DNA of 64,000 nucleotides from Muscardinus avellanarius. Taxonomy: Eukaryota; Chordata; Mammalia; Rodentia; Gliridae. Numbering within the stretch: position 1 is the stretch's first letter; the number at the start of each line of letters is the position of its first letter. Made by a program: the position numbers and the translations under genes. Below are positions 43,590 through 56,849 of the stretch, in pieces. The stretch covers positions 40,947,944 through 41,011,943 of the forward strand of contig OY726565.1 of assembly GCA_963383645.1 (NCBI GenBank), read 5' to 3'. The notes under the pieces are model-generated. The model made no database searches. It was not told the origin of the DNA and saw only the letters and a program-made list of their open reading frames with translations.

Positions 43590-45335
43590 AAGAAAGAAAA
43601 CAAATGCATAAATGTTAACTTAGAAAAAAGAATCAGACAGCAGGAATCTGACACTGAAGAAATATGGGCCCATTTTAAGAGAGCTCACCTAATGAATTCC
43701 TATTCATTGGAATAGAGGAGGAAAAAGAAGGTGAAACCAAAGGGATCAATAATCTCTTCAAAGATATAATAGAAGAAAAATTTCCAAACCTAGAGCAAGA
43801 TGTCGACACACAGGTCCAGGAAACTTATAGAACTCCCTTTACACAGGATCAGAGAAGAGGATCCCCACGCCACATAATTGTCAAAATAACCAACGTGGAA
43901 ACCAAGCAGAGAATCTTAAAGGCAACAAAAACAAAAGGCCAAGTGACATTCAGAGGCAAACCAATTAGAATCACTCCATATTTCCCAAACCAAGTCATGA
44001 AGGCCGGAAGGGCTTGGAGTAACATGTTCCAAACTCTGAAAGAAAACAACTTCCAGCCAAATATTTCCTACCCAGGAAAACTATCTATCAAATTAGATGG
44101 GAAAATAATAAGCTTCCATGACAACAGAAACTCAAGGAATTTATATCTTCAAAACCAGTGCTAGACAAAATACTCAAAGAGATTAACTACAAAGAAGAAA
44201 TAGGTAACACACACCAGAACCAGAGAAACAAGATTTTCCATCCAGCAGACAACTAAGCAAAGAAAAATATATTCATGTGTTTATTGGTTAAAATCTTTGG
44301 AGATTCATTATTTATTTCAGTCTCTTACCTATTTCTAAATTGTATTGTTTGCTTTTATTGTTGCTAATTTTAGGATCTCTATTTGGAATATTAATATACC
44401 TTCAGATATAGCATTTGGAAATATTTTATCCCATTCTATCAGTAACTTTTAACTCTGTTTTCATTGTCTTTGGATGTACAATTTTTTTTGGAAGTTTGGT
44501 TGTTTATTCTTTTGTTGCTTGTGCCTTTGAAATCATATCCAAGAAATCACTGCCAATTTCAGTGTTGTGAAGTGTTATGACCCAGATTTTCTTCTAAAAG
44601 TTTATAGTCTTAAGATTTACATTTAGGTCTTTTATCTATTTTGAGATAATATTTGTATATGGTGTTAGGTAAGGGTTTAATTTTATTCTTTTTCACGTAA
44701 TTATTATTTTTCAACAATATTTAGTGAAAAGATTATTTTTTTCTTCACCAAATGTTCTTGGAAACTTTGTCAAAAATAACTTGACCATATATGAAAGAAT
44801 TTATTTCTATGCTTTTTATTTTACTCCACTGATTTATATATCTGCCTTTATAGCAGCCCTACATTGTTTCAATTATTGTAGCTCTATAAGGTTTGAAATC
44901 AGAAAATGTACATCTTGTAGCTTTGTTCTTTTTTGAGATTGTTTTGGGTATTTAGAGTTCATATTTCATGTTAGGATAGATTTTTTTTGAAAAAATAAGT
45001 GTATGATAGTTTTATCTTAAAAAAAGAAAAAATATCCTCTGGTAAGAAAGAAAGCAAAAAGAAATACTGAAATGTTATCTCTAAGTGATCAAAAGTTTGA
45101 TATCAGACAAATGAATCTCTTATGTGATATTATCATTGTTAATCTTGGATAAATTGCTATAATATTAGATGTCAACCACAAAAGCCAAGCATGGGAAGGA
45201 GGGATGGGGAGAGAATGGGGTGGGAATTGGAGAATAGGGGCTAACTGGGCGATGTGTGCATGTATTTCTACACAAGTTTTTTTTTTATATACCATTATGA
45301 TGTATGAATACAGTGCACCAATAAAAAAACTGAAG
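43590..45335 (+). mobile_element. Second ORF1-only L1-A derivative, 5'-truncated
   Basis: Same architecture as 38171-41015 but on the opposite strand: ORF1 from within the coiled coil (about 43600), its stop at about 44253, module X (about 44265-45168), then the distal 3'UTR (GTCAACCACAAAAGCCAAGC) and GTGCACCAATAAAAAAACTG. After the ORF1 stop it keeps about 12 bases of the ORF1-ORF2 spacer (GCAAAGAAAAAT) that the complete copy lacks. That places the junction to X inside the normal spacer. Confidence 0.87.
43600..44255 (+). pseudogene. ORF1 remnant of the second ORF1-only element
   Basis: The segment covers the end of the coiled coil, the RRM-like centre and the C-terminal domain. A short insertion near 43690 (AATGAATTCCTATTCATT) disrupts the RRM start. 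The frame 43895-44164 (PIRITPYFPNQVMK, ENNFQPNISYPGKL) is the longest open piece, and small deletions near 44130 end it. Confidence 0.85.
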
Positions 45336-45339
45336 AAAA

Positions 45340-48300
45340 AAAAAGAAGAGACAAAGAAGGTCATTTTTACTGGTAAAAGGAACAATCCAGCAAGAGTAAA
45401 TAACAATAATCAACCTTTATTCCCCAAATATAGGTGCAGCTACTTTAATGAAACAAACTCTCTGTGACATTAAGTCATACATATATTCCAATATAATAAT
45501 ACTGGGAGACTTCAACACCCTCTCACACCATTAGACCAATCTTGTAGACAAAAGGTCAGTAAAGATGCCTCAGAACTAAAAAACACTATTAATCAAATGA
45601 ACTTGTTTGACACATATAGAATATTTCATCCAACTACAGCAGAGTTCACATTTTTCTCAGCTGCTCACTGAGCTGTTTCCAAAATAGATCACATTCTGGA
45701 CCACAAAGTTAGCACTAGCAAATTTAAAAATGTGACAAACTTCCCTGTGTCTTTTCAGACCATAATGAAATGAAATTAGAAATCAACTATAAGAAGACCC
45801 AAAGAAACCACATAAACTTTGGAGACTGAACACCACACTTCTGAATGGAGAATGAGTCATTGAAGATTGTAAGAGGTGAAATCAAGAAATTTCTAGAAAC
45901 AAATGAACATAAAGATACAACATAACAAAACCTCTGGGACACTTTAAAGGCAGTATTAGGAGGAAATTTTATAGCACTGAGTGTTCACATAAGACAAACA
46001 GAAAATCTTCAAATAAATGACCTAACAACACATGTCAAAGCCCTTGAAAAACAGGAACAATCTAACCCAAAGCCAGTAGAAGACAGAAAATTATTAAAAT
46101 CAGAGCAGAAATTCATGAAGTAGAGAATTAAAAAAACAATACAAAAAATCAACAAAACCAAAAGCTGCTTTCTTGAAAAAATTAACAAGATAGACAAACC
46201 ACTAGCCAGCCTAACTAAGAATAAGAATCAACCCAACTTATGAAGTTAGGAGATGAAAAAGGAGACATTACTACTGACAGTGTAGAAATCCAGAGGATTA
46301 TCAGAAACTACTTTGAAAAACTATACTCCAACAAAATGGAAAATCTGGAGGAAATTGACAACTTTCTAGATAAATACAACCTTCCTAAACTGAGTCAAGA
46401 AGATATAGACAATTTAAATCAACCAATAACAACCAAAGAGATTGAAACAGCAATAAAGAGCCCACCATCAAAGAAAAGCCCATGACCAGATGGTTTTGCA
46501 AGTGAATTCTATAAAACCTTTATAAAAGAGCTAATACCAATACTTCTCCATCTCTTTTGTGAAATAGAAAAAAAAGGACTCTCCCAAATACATTCTATGA
46601 AGCCAACAAAACATTAATACCAAAACCAAATAAAGACAGTAAAGGAAGGAAAACTACAGGCCTATATCTTTGGTGAATTTGGATGCAAAACTGCTAAACA
46701 AAATATTAGCAACACGCATTCAAAAATACATTAAGAAAATCATACACCATGACCAGATAGGGTTCATCCCAGGGATTCAAGGTTGGTTCAACATATGAAA
46801 ATCAATCCATGTAATTCATCACATAAACAGAACCAAAGAAAAAAAATAACATAATCATTTCAGTAGATGCTGAAAAAGCATTTGATAAAATTCAACATCC
46901 ATTTATGTTAAAAACACTGCAGAGAATCAGAATAGAAGGAACCTATCTCAACATCACAAAGGCAATCTACAGTAAGTCCACAGCCAACATTATATCAAAT
47001 TGGCAAAAACTTCAGAAATTCCCCCTAAAAACAGGAACAAGACAAGAAAGTCCATTATCACCACTTCTCTTCAATATAGTACTAGAGACTCTAGCCAGCA
47101 CAATAAGGCAAGAAAAGGAAATCAAAGGAGTAAAAATAGGGAAAGAAGACTTTAAACTTTCACTACTTTCAGGTGACATGACACTATATTTAGAAAGCCC
47201 AACAATCTCAATCAAAAGGCTTATAGAACTGATCAACAAATTCAGAAAAGTGTCTGAATACAAAATCAATCTTTAAAAATCAGAAGCTTTTCTGTACACC
47301 AACCATAAATCAACTGAAAAAAATTTCAGAAAACACTTCCACTCAGGATCTCCCACAAAAAATTAAATACTTAGGAATAAACTAAACCAAGGAGATAAAA
47401 GATATCTACAAAGAAAATTATAAAACATTGAAAAAAGAAATCGAAGAAGATCTTAGAAGATGGAAAGATCTGCCATGTTCATGGATAGCCAGAATAAATA
47501 TAATAAAAATGGCCATTCTTCCAAAAGTGATCTACAGATTCAATGCAGTGCCCATTAAACTACCAAAATTATTCCTCACAGACATAGAAAAATCAGTCCT
47601 TAAATTTATTTGGAACAACAAAAAGCCCAGAATAGCCAAAGTAGTTCTCAGCAACTAAAGCCATACAGGAGGAATCACAATAACTGACTTCAAACTATAC
47701 TACAAGGCCATTGTAATAAAAACAGTATGGTTCTGGCACAAAAACCAATACATAGTTCAATGGAACAGAATAGAACACTCAGAAACATATCCACACACTT
47801 ACATCCAATTGATTTTGACAAAGGGGCCAAAAACATACACTGGAAAAAAAAAAAAGCCTGTTCAACAAATGTTGTTGGCAAAACTGGCTAACCATTTTCA
47901 GAAAATTGGAAATTAATCCCACCTTCTCACCCTGCACAAGAGTCAATTCAAGATGGATCAAAGTCTTGGAAATCAAACCAGAGAACTTTGAGACTCCTTG
48001 AAGAAGGAAGAGGTCCAATACTACAACACAAAGGCACAGATAAAAACTTTCTCAACAAGACCTCAAAGGCACAACAAATTAAAAGGTGAATCTATACGTG
48101 GGATTGCATGAAACTGAAGAGCTTCTCTTCAGCAAAGAAAACTGTCAAGGACCTCAATTGAGAGCCAACAGAATGGGAGATTCTTGCCACCTACTCCTCC
48201 GATAGAAGACTAATATCTAGAATATACAGAGAACTCAAGATACTCAACACTAACAAAAGAAATAATGCAATCAAAAAATGGGAAGTGAACTAAATAGGCA

Positions 48301-48690
48301 CTTCGTGAAAGAAGAAATTCAAATGGCCAATAAATGCATAAAAATCTTTTCAATATCATTGACAGTCAGAGAGATTCAAATCAAAACTACCCTGAGATTT
48401 TACCTTACTCCAACAAGTATGGCAAACAAATTTACCATTCCATCCAGTAATACCACTTCTGGATATCTACCCAAAAGAAAGGATACCAAGCCACCAAATG
48501 TATGTATGTTCATAGATGCACAATTCACCATAGCCAGACTATGAAACCAGCCAAATGTCCATCAACAGATGAATGGATTACAAAACTGTGGGATATGTAC
48601 ACAATTGAATTTTACCCAGCCATAAAAAAATTAAAATTGCAGCATTTACAGGGAAATGGATAGAACTGGAGGATATTATGCTAAGCAAGA
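45340..48690 (+). pseudogene. ORF2 remnant of the truncated L1-A
   Basis: Open pieces are short: 46240-46485, 46905-47276 ([11 protein letters not shown], usually [11 protein letters not shown], and LSGDM where FADDM is normal) and 47428-47658. The RT catalytic Asp pair is thus altered. The C-terminal Cys knuckle is partly deleted near 48425. Many indels and stops make this older than L1-A copy 1. Confidence 0.87.
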
Positions 48691-49027
48691 TTAGTCACTT
48701 GCAAAAAGTTAGAAATCAGATGCTTTCTCTAATATGTGAATGCTAAGGTGAAATGGGTCATAGGAGGAATTACAAGTTAGAAAGGAGATCCTACAGAGGA
48801 GCAAATAAGGCAACCTAACTGTGGGGATAGAAGGGGCAAAAAAGGAAACTCTTTAAAGCACACGAGGTACTTATTCATATTGTAGTCAACCACTAAGCCA
48901 AGTTGGGAGGGAGTGGAGTGGGCTATTGGTTGGGGCTGGCTGGGTGATATGTGCATTTATGTCTACACAAGTTTTTTTTTTACCCCATTATGATGTATAA
49001 ATACAATGCACCAATAAAAAATTAAAA
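45340..49027 (+). mobile_element. L1-A copy, 5'-truncated in the endonuclease
   Basis: It starts at AAGAAGAGACAAAGAAGGTC within the EN domain and runs through RT, the C-terminal region and a 3'UTR of the normal type (no module X), with an A-rich end near 49027. It begins within a few bases of the A-rich tail of the second ORF1-only element, on the same strand. Confidence 0.9.
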
Positions 49028-49076
49028 AATACCTGACAGTGAATGGAGACTGCAGATTTCTGTTTGTGATCATCTT

Positions 49077-49078
<2 letters not shown>

Positions 49079-49116
<38 letters not shown>

Positions 49117-49288
49117 TGGGATTGAACTCAGGGTTGCCCTGCCTCTTAGCTATACCCCCAGTTATCTTTATTTTGAAACAGGGTATTTCTAAGTTACTGC
49201 AAGCTAGTCTCAAATGGGCAATCCTCCTGTTTTACTTCCAAGTCATGGAATTACAGATATGTGCCACCACTATGCCCAGCACACTCAA

Positions 49289-49325
<37 letters not shown>
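49079..49325. repeat. Two (GT)n runs flanking a SINE
   Basis: GT runs at 49079-49111 and about 49291-49327. Each is the T-rich tail side of a minus-strand SINE. The CVCVCV frame across them is an artefact. Confidence 0.93.
49112..49284 (-). mobile_element. Composite SINE, diverged
   Basis: ACTTGGGATTGAACTCAGGG at the ID end, ATTACAGATATGTGCCACCA at the B1 end. Confidence 0.75.
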
Positions 49326-49327
<2 letters not shown>

Positions 49328-49328
<1 letters not shown>

Positions 49329-49515
49329 GCTATAGATTGAACCCAGGGGCAATCTAGCTCTGAGCTATACCTTAAGCCTTATTTTATTTTTTATTTTGAA
49401 ACAGGGTCTCACTAGGTTAATGTGAGTCTTGTGGAGTGATTGAGGCTGGCCTCAAGCCTGTGATTCTTTTCTCTAAGTCTCCTTAAGTACAAGCATGTAC
49501 CACCATACCTGAAAA
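49328..49515 (-). mobile_element. Composite SINE, diverged
   Basis: GCTATAGATTGAACCCAGGG at the ID end, TACAAGCATGTACCACCATA at the B1 end. It lies in tandem with the previous SINE on the same strand. Confidence 0.75.
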
Positions 49516-50424
49516 TAAACAATTTAAAATTTTAATAGATTTATTGGTGCATTATAGTTCCACATCAGTTCTTAGTGATAATGCCATACATGCATACAGC
49601 ACTTGGTGGGCTTTCCTCCATTTGGCCTTTCCCTACATAGAGTATTGAAATTGACATTGGCATCATCACATATGCACATTATGTCAGTGGAAATGACTCC
49701 TTCATTGATCCTCCCTCTCTTCTTCTTCCCCTAGACCACATCCTTTACTCCATTAGAGTTTCTCCTCCTTTATCTAAAGTCCCTCAATAATCTCAATTAA
49801 TCCCTAGCTTCTTTATCTTAGAGAAAACATATGACCCTTCACTTTCAGTCATTGGCTAATATCACTTATTATGTTCTCCAGGTCCATCCATTTTCCTCCA
49901 AATGACACATTTTTTATTACTGAATAAAATTTCATTATGTATATATCCCATAATTTTATAATCCATTCATTTCTTGATGGACACTTAGGTTGGTTCCATA
50001 ATTTGGCCATTGTGAATTGTGCAGCTATAAACATAAATATGTATATATTACTATTGTATTCCGATTTCAGTCTCTTTGGAAAGATACCCAGGCATGATAT
50101 AGCTGTATAATATTCTATTCTCAGTTTTATGAGGAATTTCCACACTGATTCCCATAGCAACTGAACTAATTTGCAACCCCACAACAGTGTAGTAAAGTTC
50201 CTATTACCCCACATCCTTGCTTGCTTTTATTGTTTGACTTCTTGATGATTGCCATTTTGATTGGGGTTAGATAGAATCTCAATGTAGTTTTTATTTGAAT
50301 CTCTTTGATTGCTATCGATGTTGAACTTTTTTTCATGTATTTATTGGCCATTTGCATTTATTCTGTTGTGAAATATCTAGTTCATTTGCCCATTTCTTGA
50401 TTGGTTTTTATTTTATTTTATTTT

Positions 50425-50490
50425 ATTTATTTTTTGGTGTTACTGGGGGTGGAATCCAGATGCTTTCTACCTCCGGGCTATACTCCCAGA

Positions 50491-50546
<56 letters not shown>

Positions 50547-50645
50547 TGGAAACAGGGTCTCACTAAGTTGCTGAGAGCCTCACTAAGTAGCTGAGGCTGG
50601 CTTTGAACCCATGCGATCCTCCTGTCTCAGCTTCCCAAGCATGGC
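50425..50645 (-). mobile_element. Composite SINE with internal (AT)n
   Basis: TGTTACTGGGGGTGGAATCC at the ID end and CTCCTGTCTCAGCTTCCCAA at the B1 end. An AT run of about 48 bp at 50493-50541 lies in the A-rich linker between the two halves. Confidence 0.82.
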
Positions 50646-52721
50646 TGGTTTATTTTTTTTAATTATATCTTTTAGGTTATTAGTATGGTCTAGATATTAT
50701 TCCTCTATCAGAGGAAGAGCTGGCAAAGATCTTCTCTCATTGTATAAACTCTTTCTTTAGACTCTTTATTGCATATGTTTTTAATAAGCAGAATTTTAGT
50801 TTAATGCCATTATATTTATTAATTCTTCTTTGAATTTTCTGAGCCTTGAGGTCTTATTTAGAAAGTATGTACCTATGCCTATAAATTGGAGTGTTGGACC
50901 TATGTCCTCTAGTAACTTCAAAACCTCTATTCTAATTTCCATGTCTTTGATCCATCTTGAGTTTAGTGCAGAATGAGAGGTAGGGATTTAATTCTATTTT
51001 TTAACAAATGGATCATCATTTTTTACCACACCATTTGTTGAAAAGGCATCTTTTTTAATAACATGTGTTTTTGACACCTTTGTCAAAGATCAATTAGTTA
51101 TAAGCATCTGGATTTGTTTCTGCATCTTCTATGTCTTTCCATTGGTCTATGTGTCAGGTTTTGTCTTACTATGATACTGTTTTTTATTACTATTGATCTA
51201 TAGTATAATTTAAAGTCAGGAATTGTAATTCTTCCTGCATGGTTCTTATTGCTGAGAATCATTTTGAATATTCTGAGTCTTCTGTTTATCCATATAAAAT
51301 TTAGGACTTAATTTTCTAGGTCTGTGAAGAATAAGATTATTATTTTGATAAGTATTGCATTGCCTCTGTATAATGGCAATTTGATAATATTTATTCTGCC
51401 TATTAAAGATCATTCCATCTTCTAAGATCATCTTCAATTTCTTTCTTTAGTGTTTTATCATTTTAATTGTAGAGATCTTTGTTCTTCTTTGTTTTATTTT
51501 TACCTAGGTATTTTGTTATTTTTGAAGTCATTGTGAATAGAATTTTTTTCTGGATTTCTTTTTCAGTAGATTAATGGTTGGCATATCAAAAAGCTACTGA
51601 ATTTTAAAAGATTGATTTTGTATTCTGCTATTTTGCTGAATTTGTTAGAGTTCTAGAAGTATTTTAGTTGAGGCTTTTGTTCTTCTAAATGAAGATCATA
51701 TAGTCTGCAAGTATAAATAATTTTAGTTTTTTTCTATCTGAATATCTTTTCTATCTTTTTCTTGCCTTACTGCTTTTACAAGAGTCTGGAGGACCATATT
51801 GAAAAGGAGTGGTGATAGTGGGCATCCATGTCTTTTTCTTTATTTTAAAGAGAATTCCTCAAGGTTGTCCTCACTTAATATAATGTTTTGGGAGTTTTAT
51901 TTTATATTGCCTTAATGACATTGAGGTATGTTTCTTCTATTCAGATTTTCTGCAGTTTTTTTTTTTTAGCATAAATGGCTGTTGGATTTTGCCAAATGCT
52001 TTTTCAGCATCTATTGAAATGATCATGTGAATTTAGTCCTTAATTGTATTTTTGTGATGAATAACATGTATTGATTTGAGTATTTTGCATCAGCCTTGCA
52101 TCCCTGGAATAAAATAAACTTGGTCATGGTGTGCACTTTTCTTGATATGGCTTTGAATGCATAGTGCAAGTATTCTGTTTAGAATTTCTACATCTATGTT
52201 CATCAAGAATATTGGTCTATAATTTTCTTTCCTTGAGGAATCTCTACTCACTTTTGGTATTAAGGTGTTATTAGCCTCATAAAAGGTGTTTGGAAGAATT
52301 CCTTTTCTTTCAACTTCACAGAATAACTTGTGAAGTCTTTGGTTTAATTCTTCTGTAAAGATTTTACAGAATTCAACTGGGAATTCATCTGGACCTGGGC
52401 TTTTCTTTGATGAAAGGATTTTTATATCTTTGCTTCCTATTGGTCATTTTAGGTTTTCTATATCTTCTTGGTTCAATTGGGTCGATTTCTTCTATATTTT
52501 TCTAGTTTATTCAAGTATAAATTTTCAAAATTGTTTCTGATAATCATCTGGATTTCCCCATTCTGGTGATATTTTTATTTCTCATTTTAATAATTTGGAT
52601 TGATTATTTCTTTGGTTATATTAAGGGCTTATTATTCTTATTTATGTTTTAAAAGAAACAGCTTTTTGTTTTGTTGATCTTTTATACTGGTTTTTGGCCT
52701 CTGTTTCACTGATTTCTGCTC

Positions 52722-52728
<7 letters not shown>

Positions 52729-52761
<33 letters not shown>

Positions 52762-52958
52762 GGGTCTGGGGATGGAACCCAGAGGCATTGGACCTCCGAG
52801 CTACATCCCCTGCCCTATTTTTATTCTTTATTTTGAAACAGGGTTTCATTAAGTTGCAGAGAGCCTCACTAAGGAGCTGAGGTTGTCCACGAACTGTGAT
52901 TCTCCTGACTCAGCCTCCCCAATGCTGAGATTACAAGCATGTGCCACCATGCCTGGCC
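52729..52958 (-). mobile_element. Composite SINE with 15-bp TSD
   Basis: Perfect TTCTGCTCTGATTTT at 52714-52728 and 52959-52973. The body has a T-run of more than 30 bases, then GCGGGTCTGGGGATGGAACC. Confidence 0.92.
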
Positions 52959-53264
52959 TTCTGCTCTGATTTTAATGATTTCCTGCCTGCTACTGACTTT
53001 GAGGTTAACCTGTTTCTATTTTTTTGAGGTTCATAAGGTATGTCATTAGGTTTTCTTTTTACTTAGTGACTTTCTGTTTTTCTTATGTGAGCAGTCAGTG
53101 CTATAATCATTCCTCTTAAAACCACTTTCAAAGTGTTCCACAGATTATGGTATGTTATATTTCTATTTTTATTTAATTCTAGAAATATTATATTTCTCCT
53201 CTTTTTCTTCTGTAATCCAGTCCTCATTCAAAAGTGTATCATTCAGTCTCATGTAGTTTCTTTT

Positions 53265-54669
53265 TCAAAATTTTTTATTGGTGTATTGTAGTCATACATC
53301 ATAAAAGGGGCAAAAGATGGTGGAGGCATACATAATTCATTTAGCTCTTACCCAATTCCCATCCCATTCCCTCTCCTTCCCTCCTTCTCAGGTTTAGCTT
53401 AGTGATTGACTTTGATATGTTTGTTAAGGTACATTGTGAATATTAGAGAAATTCTCTCTTCTCCCTCCGATCCCCTCAGTTAGGTCACCTTATTTGCTCA
53501 TCTGTAGAATCTCCTTCATCATCTAGAGTTCCTTCTATGACCCATTTGCCCCCTTGCTTCTGCATATTAAGAAGAGCATCCAAATTTTTATTTTTTTGTG
53601 ACTGATTAATCTCACTTAGCATAATGTTCTCCAGTTCCATCTATTTTCCTGTAAATGACATAATTGTGTTTTTCTTTATGGTTGAGTAAGATTCCATTGT
53701 GTACATATCCCATAGTTGTGTAATCCGTTCATCTGTTGATGGACATTTTGGCTGGTTCTATAGTTGGCAATGGAATTGTGCAGCTATGAATATAAATTCA
53801 CATGCATAAGTCTGGTAGTGTGGTTTCCAGTCTTTTGGGTAGATACTCAGAAGTGGTATTGCTGGATCATATGGTAAGTTTGTTCTCATTCTTCTGAGAA
53901 TCCTCCATACAGTTTTCCAAAATGGTTGCACTAATTTGCAATCCCAGCAACAATGTAGTAGAGTTTCCACTTCTCTACATTTTTGCCAGCATTCGTTGTT
54001 TGTGTTTTGAATGACTGTCATTCTAGTTAGAGTTAGGTGAAATCTAAGGGTAGTTTTGATTTGCATCTCTTTGATTGCTAATGTTGTTGAGCAGTTTTTT
54101 GTGCATTTATTGGCAAGTTGAATGTCTTATTTTGTGAAGTGTCTATTTAGTTTACTTGCCTATTTTTTATTGGGTTGTTTATTTTCTTAGTGCTGAGCTT
54201 CTTGAGTTCTCTGTATATTCTAGGTATTAGTCCTCTATCAGGGGAAAAGTTGGCAAAAATCTTCTCTCTTTTGGCTATTGATTGAGGGTTTTTTTTTTTT
54301 TTGTGGTACTGGGGTTTCTGGAAACCCTTCTACCTCTGGGCTACACTCCCAGACCTATTTTTATACTTTTTATTTGGAAACAGGGTCTCTTAAGCCAGCG
54401 TGGCTGGCTTTGAACCTGTACGATCCTCCTGTCTCTGCCTCCCAAGCGCGGGGTTTACAAGTGTGGACCACCATGCCTGGCAATTGGTTGAGGTTCTTGA
54501 TAGTTTCCTTTGCTGTACAGAAGCTCTTCAGTTTTATGCAATCTCACATATTGATCCTCCTTTTAGTTTCTTGTGCTTGTGGGGTCTTGTTGAGGAAGTT
54601 TTTACCTGTGCCTATGTGTTGCAATGTTGGACTTATGCCTTCTTCAAGGAGCCTCAAGGTCTCTAATTT
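53265..54669 (-). mobile_element. L1-A insertion, 5'-truncated, 14-bp TSD
   Basis: ATGTAGTTTCTTTT lies at 53251-53264 and 54670-54683. The insert carries the L1-A 3'UTR (TTATTGGTGTATTGTAGTCA) and the C-terminal part of ORF2, with a SINE at 54286-54481. It interrupts the endonuclease region of the old L1. Confidence 0.88.
54286..54481 (-). mobile_element. Composite SINE inside the L1-A insert
   Basis: TGTGGTACTGGGGTTTCTGG at the ID end and GTGTGGACCACCATGCCTGG at the B1 end; flanked by ATTGATTGAGG and ATTGGTTGAGG. Confidence 0.88.
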
Positions 54670-55929
54670 ATGTAGTTTCTTTTGGTCTTTCTATTGTTGA
54701 TTTCTATTTTGTAGAAAGTGTGTTGAAATCTCCCAATATTATTATATATGGGCCTATTTGATACCCAATATCTTGAAGAGTTTGTTTTTTATAAAAATGG
54801 GTACACCCACATTTGGGACATAAATGTTTACTATCATTCAATTTTCTTGTTGCATTGTTCCAGTACTGTGACTGTCATCTCTTCTGATATCTGTTAGCTT
54901 TAAATCTACTTTGTTGGATATACATGTTATTACCTTTGCTTGTTTTCAGTCCTAATTTGCAAGTTATACCTCTCTTCTTCATTTCCCCTTTAGCTTGTGT
55001 ATATCTTTGCTTTTAAAATTAGTTTCTTGCAAGCATTTTATATAAATTTGGATTATGTTCTTGTATCCACATTTCCAGTCTATGCCTTTTAATTGGTGAT
55101 TTTTGTTTCTGTAATTTTGAGTTATATTTTCTGTTTAACAATAGTATTATTTCTCTTTTGTTTAGTTGTCCATCTGGTGGATTTTGCTACTCCTCTGGTT
55201 TGGGTATTTATTTCTTATTTTCTTCCTTGTGGTTTTTTTATGTATTTTCTCTTGTATTGACTTGGTAGTCATGAATTCTTTTAGTTTCTGCTTGACTTAA
55301 AAGGTTTTTAATTTCTTCATCAGTTTTTATTATATCTTCATTGGGTATGGCAGTTTTGGTTGGAAATTATTTTCTTTAATGGTTTGGAGTACATCATTCC
55401 AGTCCCTCTTGGCTTTCATGATTTTCAATGAGAAGTCCTGAGTAATTCTTACTATTTTATCCCTGAATGTCACCATTTTTTTGTTCTTGATACTTTTAAG
55501 ATTCTTTCCTTGTTCTCCATGTTAGTCATTTAGATTCTTATGTGGTGTGGAGAAATTCTTCTTTGATCTTATCTTGGTGGTTCAAATGTCTCCTGCACAT
55601 GGATGTCTTTTTCTATGTCTGGGGAATTCTCTGATATTATTTCTCTCAAGAGGTTTCTAATACCCTTGATTTGTGCTTTTAGACCAATGCCTATTACGCT
55701 TAAATTAGGTCATTTCATATTATCCTAAATATCTTGGATGTTCTGGTCATGTTGTCATATTGTCTTCTTTATACTTTTAACTATATGGTCAGTTTTGAAT
55801 GATCTGTTTTCCAAGAGTGAAACCCTATTTTTCATGTGGTCTGGCATGCCAGAGGTAGTTTCTATTGAGGTCTTTAATTAATTTATTGACTCCTTCATTT
55901 CACTGGAAGCTTATTTTTGATTCTTTTTA

Positions 55930-56590
55930 AAAATAGATTTTTATTGGTGCATTGTAATCATACAACTCAATGGGATAAAAACTTGTGGAAATATACATGC
56001 ACACATCACCCAATTCCTAACCCCTTCCCTCCCCCTCCCTTCTACCCATGCTTAGCTTCCTGATTGAAGCTAAGCATATATTTTTATATGCTTTTATATG
56101 TTTAACTACATCATGTGCTTTAAAGTTTCCCTCTTCCCACCTCCCATCTCCTCATATAGGTCACCTTAATTGCTCCTCTGTAGGATCCCTTCTTCATCCT
56201 GTTACCCATTTCTCCCTAGCTTTTGCACATTAGGAAAGCAACTGATTTCTTATTTTTTGTGCCATTTCACTGTAAACGCCATAATTTTGTTCTCTGTTAT
56301 GGCTGGGCAAAATTCCATTGTGTATACATCCCATAGTTTTGAAATCCACTCATCCATTGAAAGACATCTTGGTTGGTTCCACAGTTTGGCAATGGTGAAC
56401 TGTGCAGCTATGAACATTAGTTTGGTGTTTTGGTTTTCATTCTTTTTGGTAGATACCCAGAGGTATTATTGCTGTATCATATGGTGCATTCATTTTCCTT
56501 CTTCTGAGGGTCTTCCATAATGTTTTCCAAAGTGGTTGCACCAACTTGCAATCCCACAGTGTATTAGAGTTTCTATTTATTCACATCCAA
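55930..56590 (-). mobile_element. L1-A 3' end, 5'-truncated
   Basis: TTTTATTGGTGCATTGTAAT to CCACAGTGTATTAGAGTTTC: the 3'UTR and about 0.35 kb of the ORF2 end. It interrupts ORF1 of the old L1. Confidence 0.85.
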
Positions 56591-56849
56591 TTAATTACAG
56601 TTTCTTCCTTGGATATCCTTCTTTCCACACTTCTTTCCACACTTATTTCCACTTACTGAAATCCTAAAAGCCAGAAGGTGAGTAACTTTGACAAGATGAT
56701 CCAATCACAAATAATTTTTTTAATAGAGGTCACTTGAATCTGGGAATATGCTGAGATATGGGGTGAGGCAGTGGCAATTTCCAGTGGTTCCTGGCCATAT
56801 GGTTGTAGGGACCCAGTGGTCCTTTGCTGTGGAAGAGGCCCCAGTCTCA

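Larger units (their letters stand above)
49849..54669 (-). pseudogene. ORF2 remnants of the old L1 and its L1-A insert
   Basis: Pieces such as 50357-50166 and 50214-49849 (C-terminal region; the Cys knuckle is degraded, with KQGCGVIGTLLHCC) belong to the old L1. 54066-53758 belongs to the inserted L1-A (CWQKCREVETLLHCCWDC, knuckle largely kept). Stops and indels are frequent throughout. Confidence 0.72.
49520..55925 (-). mobile_element. Old L1 (third, diverged lineage or old L1-B relative)
   Basis: The 3'UTR starts near 49525 (TTTATTGGTGCATTATAGTT), ORF2 follows from about 49860, and ORF1 sequence is recognisable at 55200-55925 (TCATGATTTTCAATGAGAAG, CATTTCATATTATCCTAAAT). Younger insertions interrupt it: SINEs at 50425-50645 and 52729-52958 and an L1-A at 53265-54669. 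No long frame is open. Confidence 0.8.

Noticed and set aside
49083..49340. Frame with CVCVCV ends
   Set aside because: It spans two GT runs and a SINE.
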